Position numbers and translations under genes: made by a program. A stretch of DNA of 11,285 nt from Saccoglossus kowalevskii. Lineage: Eukaryota > Hemichordata > Enteropneusta > Harrimaniidae. Positions 8,791-11,285 of the stretch are shown here, piece after piece. The number at the start of each line of letters is the position of its first letter. The stretch's first letter is position 1. Location of the stretch: the NCBI RefSeq assembly GCF_000003605.2, contig NW_003135361.1:7578-18862 (forward strand). The letters run 5' to 3'. The notes beneath the pieces were generated by a model. That model saw nothing but the letters and a program-made list of their open reading frames with translations. It had not been told where the DNA came from and searched no databases.

Positions 8791-9734
8791 TTGACATAAC
8801 CTGCAAACAATCATACATATTCGAGAAACATACTGTAAAAAACAAAACCAGACAAATTCTGACATTATTGCGTTTTACGTCCATTCAAACATATTACCCT
8901 CGTACAAAGTGTTGAAACGATAGCAACTATTTTTGTTTAATACTTGGAAGAGAATTTTCACCCCTGTCATATGGTTCTCTAGTTATGTTGCTTCCTGTTT
9001 CAAAATATAGATCAAGTAGAATGATTTACAACTCTCCTATACTCCTTGGGGTGAGCAAAATCCAGATCGTTTCGGTTATCACGTTTTATATTAGTATGCT
9101 TCAACCAAGTATCATCATTATTGAAGATAAATTAATTATTGTTTGTGTAAATACTACTAAACTTCTTTGCTTAAAGAAGGGAAATATTATTGATCTGTGC
9201 CCGAATATTAACAAGAATAATATATTTGATAATAATCAAGGTATATTTCCAGATGCTTTATAGTAGGGCTATTTAAACGTGCACAGTTGGTCGTATTACA
9301 CATTATTGACCTCTCTTGTTGACATGCATAGTCCTAAAAATACATGTTATTTTCACGAATCATTTTCACAATGTGTATTTTGTACTAATGTTGCCTAGCA
9401 GCTCATGTATTACGTGCATATTATTTTTTTCATTTTAAAATAAACTATGTCAGCCGACGTTTGTTTACACAGCCGTAATAAGTAATTAAATCCAAATATA
9501 AGAACGAGGGGTGAAACAATGTCAAATTCAATCTCTAATGATCTTTCTTCCACATTTTAACGATGTTGCTCTGTTGGGATTCCATTAACTAAACTTTCGA
9601 GCCGTACTCACTTTGATCGAGCAAAAAGACTATGCTCCGATTTACAAGTAAACATCGAAGTAGCCATTTATACACTCTTGAGATGGGGGGGGGGCTTTAC
9701 CTCCGGAATAATGGTTTAAACTAAAGAAATATAT
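8791..9734. other. Upstream flank of the receptor gene, no gene recognised
   Basis: No gene is recognised. A 92-codon frame at 8985-9263 is AT-rich, isoleucine- and asparagine-heavy and without motifs. A run of ten G residues at 9685-9694 is unusual in this composition. The receptor's promoter presumably lies here or further upstream, but no core promoter element can be called with confidence. Confidence 0.45.
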
Positions 9735-9839
9735 ATGGTATACATTATGTCTCATGTCGTCAATATGCATGTTCAACGACAACTACCAGAACGGATTGAG
9801 GATCTACAGAGTCAATTGTGCGGTCAGCTGGACTTCTAA
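9735..9839 (+). other. Candidate upstream ORF (34 codons)
   Basis: An ATG-to-TAA frame of 34 codons ends 50 bases before the receptor start and lies in a different frame. It contains a second in-frame ATG at 9747 and a charged stretch (RQLPERIEDLQ). If the receptor mRNA begins upstream of 9735, this would be an upstream ORF able to reduce receptor translation. Transcript extent is unknown. An intron ending near 9849 would remove it from the mRNA. Confidence 0.25.
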
Positions 9840-9889
9840 CCCACTAAAGTCTCGAGTCTGTGTGCGAAGATACCTATCTTAACCAAAAT

Positions 9890-11032
9890 ATGGTTTGTGA
9901 TACGATTGCGTGTTGTCAACTTCAAAATTCGGTGAATTCGACCAATATTGCTGACGTCGTTTTAGTTGACTTCATAGTTATACCATGGGTCAGGTATTTC
10001 TATATCGCTGCGTATCTAACGGTGATACTACCAGCTATCATTGGGAATATACTACTTATTATGTCTATATGCAGATTTAAACATATGCGAACCGCTACAA
10101 ACACATATATCGTCAACCTAGCTGTATCAGACCTGCTTGTTGTAGTTTTAGAATGCCCAGCAACCATGCTACAGTTTTTGTCATCTAATATAATCACCAT
10201 GGATATATTGAACGATGCTCTTTGCAGATGTATATTCTTTCTTAATGGGTTCTTCGGTACTATATCGGCACTGACCTTGTTGGCGCTCAGTGTGGAGAGG
10301 TGGTGTGGCGTTTTCTATCCTATCCAAACCCGTATGTTTAGAACTGCATCTCGCGCAAGAGGAGTATTGTTTTTCATATGGACATCGGCAGCTGTGATAG
10401 GACTTGGAAGGCTCGCAATGTTTGGTATTGTCAAAGATATACAATGCACCACACTTGCTGGATACAAATATCGAGCGTCATTCTGCCTAACAAACCAAAG
10501 TCACAGAGATGGTTTATTCGCTCATGCCTACACCGCTTGTTTTTTTGTTTTGTTGTACGCTTCCACACTTTGCATTAGTACAATATTATACATACAAATC
10601 GCGAAATTTATATGGGGAAGGTCTTCAGACGTATTTGTAAGAAGCAATATTCAGAACAATTCCAAGAAAAATGTATTAAAAATGATTGGAGTTGCCGTGG
10701 TAACATTTGTCTGCTGTTACTCGTCATATTTTTACGTTTACATTTATTTCGTTTATTTTGGTTTATTTGAACGGAATGGCTTTTCCATAGTTGTTATAGC
10801 AACTTGGTTAACTGGATTGAACTCGCTCGTAAATCCTATATTGTACGCGACGTTTTTGCGTAATCAAAAAGAGTGTTTTCATCGTCTCCTTTGCTGTTGT
10901 GTGTATCATCGTAGACATATACCAATTACCCGCCAAGATAGCGAGTCATTTTTAAATCGGAGGCGAAGAAGTGGGACCTGCTTCAAACAAGTCAACTCTA
11001 GCACATATCGACCAAGATCGACAACCGTGTAA
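9890..11032 (+). CDS. Class A neuropeptide GPCR, orexin/allatotropin receptor-like
   Basis: This is a seven-helix plasma-membrane receptor of 380 residues in one exon. I chose ATG 9890 (A at -3, G at +4); the frame runs open upstream only to a stop at 9845-9847. Seen: N-glycosylation sites N16 and N202; GN in helix 1 (N53); HMRTATN then LAVSD in helix 2 (D81) and CPAT; C112 before helix 3, likely bridged to C199 or C186; ERW for the DRY motif (136-138); W164 in helix 4; CFFV and YIQIAKFIWGR in helix 5 (Y234); F273 and CCYSS in helix 6; NPILY in helix 7 (315-319); a CCC palmitoylation patch (335-337); RRRRS (357-361); and a C-terminal TTV fitting a class I PDZ ligand. HMRTxTN, CPAT, ARGxxxxIW and IWGR resemble orexin and allatotropin receptors, which bind peptides and usually signal through Gq. 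Odd points: the usual prolines of helices 4, 5 and 6 are replaced (G173, T226, S279), and the third intracellular loop is short, roughly 16-20 residues. The receptor class is firm, the subfamily moderate; ligand unknown. Confidence 0.92.
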   Translation: MVCDTIACCQLQNSVNSTNIADVVLVDFIVIPWVRYFYIAAYLTVILPAIIGNILLIMSICRFKHMRTATNTYIVNLAVSDLLVVVLECPATMLQFLSSNIITMDILNDALCRCIFFLNGFFGTISALTLLALSVERWCGVFYPIQTRMFRTASRARGVLFFIWTSAAVIGLGRLAMFGIVKDIQCTTLAGYKYRASFCLTNQSHRDGLFAHAYTACFFVLLYASTLCISTILYIQIAKFIWGRSSDVFVRSNIQNNSKKNVLKMIGVAVVTFVCCYSSYFYVYIYFVYFGLFERNGFSIVVIATWLTGLNSLVNPILYATFLRNQKECFHRLLCCCVYHRRHIPITRQDSESFLNRRRRSGTCFKQVNSSTYRPRSTTV

Positions 11033-11285
11033 AGTTATTACAATCACCCCATATATTAAAGAGGAACAATAATGTGATGGTGCGGTGTGTATAAACACAG
11101 TGACGGCAACATTACAATAGACTGTTCTTTTCTAACACTTACGCTTAGTCTTTCGCCTAAATGATTATGTTACAATAATTTATCAAATCTAGTATATCTG
11201 AACGCATCATCACTACCATATCTTGAACGTAATGTTAATGGTTACAAGAATTAGCAATGCGTTTATATTTTTTACCTCATCATTT
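11033..11285. other. 3' flank of the receptor gene
   Basis: No gene is recognised. ATTAAA at 11055-11060, a common variant polyadenylation signal, lies 23 bases past the receptor stop. No canonical AATAAA was seen before the window ends, so the true 3' end may lie beyond it. Confidence 0.3.

Noticed and set aside
9685-9694. G10 tract upstream of the receptor
   Set aside because: A single homopolymer cannot form an intramolecular quadruplex with four separate runs, and it may be a slippage product. It is noted only as a composition oddity.
9860-9889. Ten extra N-terminal residues on the receptor
   Set aside because: The extended frame would have to start at GTG. ATG 9890 has a good context and leaves a normal N-terminus with a glycosylation site.
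10000-10578. Minus-strand and alternative-frame ORFs inside the receptor gene
   Set aside because: They are shadows of the receptor coding sequence.
1-11285. tRNA genes, CRISPR arrays, bacterial operons or defence genes
   Set aside because: No cloverleaf with a GGTTCRA arm, no regularly spaced repeats and no adjacent same-strand gene clusters were seen. The window reads as animal genomic DNA.

Overview
The window looks like nuclear DNA of an invertebrate animal. It is AT-rich and mostly non-coding, with microsatellite scraps, a non-LTR retrotransposon relic and a MITE-like element. It carries one convincing protein gene, a rhodopsin-like (class A) neuropeptide receptor resembling the orexin/allatotropin receptor family, which is restricted to animals. 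Nothing looks bacterial: there are no operons, no ribosome-binding sites and a long gene-free stretch. The phylum cannot be fixed from the sequence. A mollusc or other marine invertebrate is a guess.

Layout. 1-411: AT-rich sequence with no recognisable gene. 412-513: decayed reverse-transcriptase fragment with a YADD active-site motif. 514-4329: AT-rich intergenic DNA holding one unexplained 136-codon ORF (2109-2519). 4330-4590: cluster of short direct and inverted repeats around the motif AACTATTTCGAAC. 4718-4846: small ORF with a signal-peptide-like start, of doubtful reality. 5321-5540: CpG-rich patch with several small palindromes. 5541-7754: nothing recognisable. 7755-7768: full match to the CTCF core consensus on the minus strand. 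8134-8218: E-box palindrome and octamer. 8426-8790: a CpG-rich element of about 365 bp with 46-bp imperfect terminal inverted repeats and an apparent TA target duplication. 8791-9734: no gene. 9735-9839: candidate upstream ORF. 9890-11032: receptor gene in one uninterrupted exon. 11033-11285: 3' flank.

There is no multi-gene system here. The most interesting points are the receptor, which keeps the switch residues of class A receptors but appears to have lost the conserved prolines of helices 4, 5 and 6; the MITE-like element upstream of it; and the CTCF-consensus site between the intergenic tract and the receptor region. Any regulatory link between these parts is inference.
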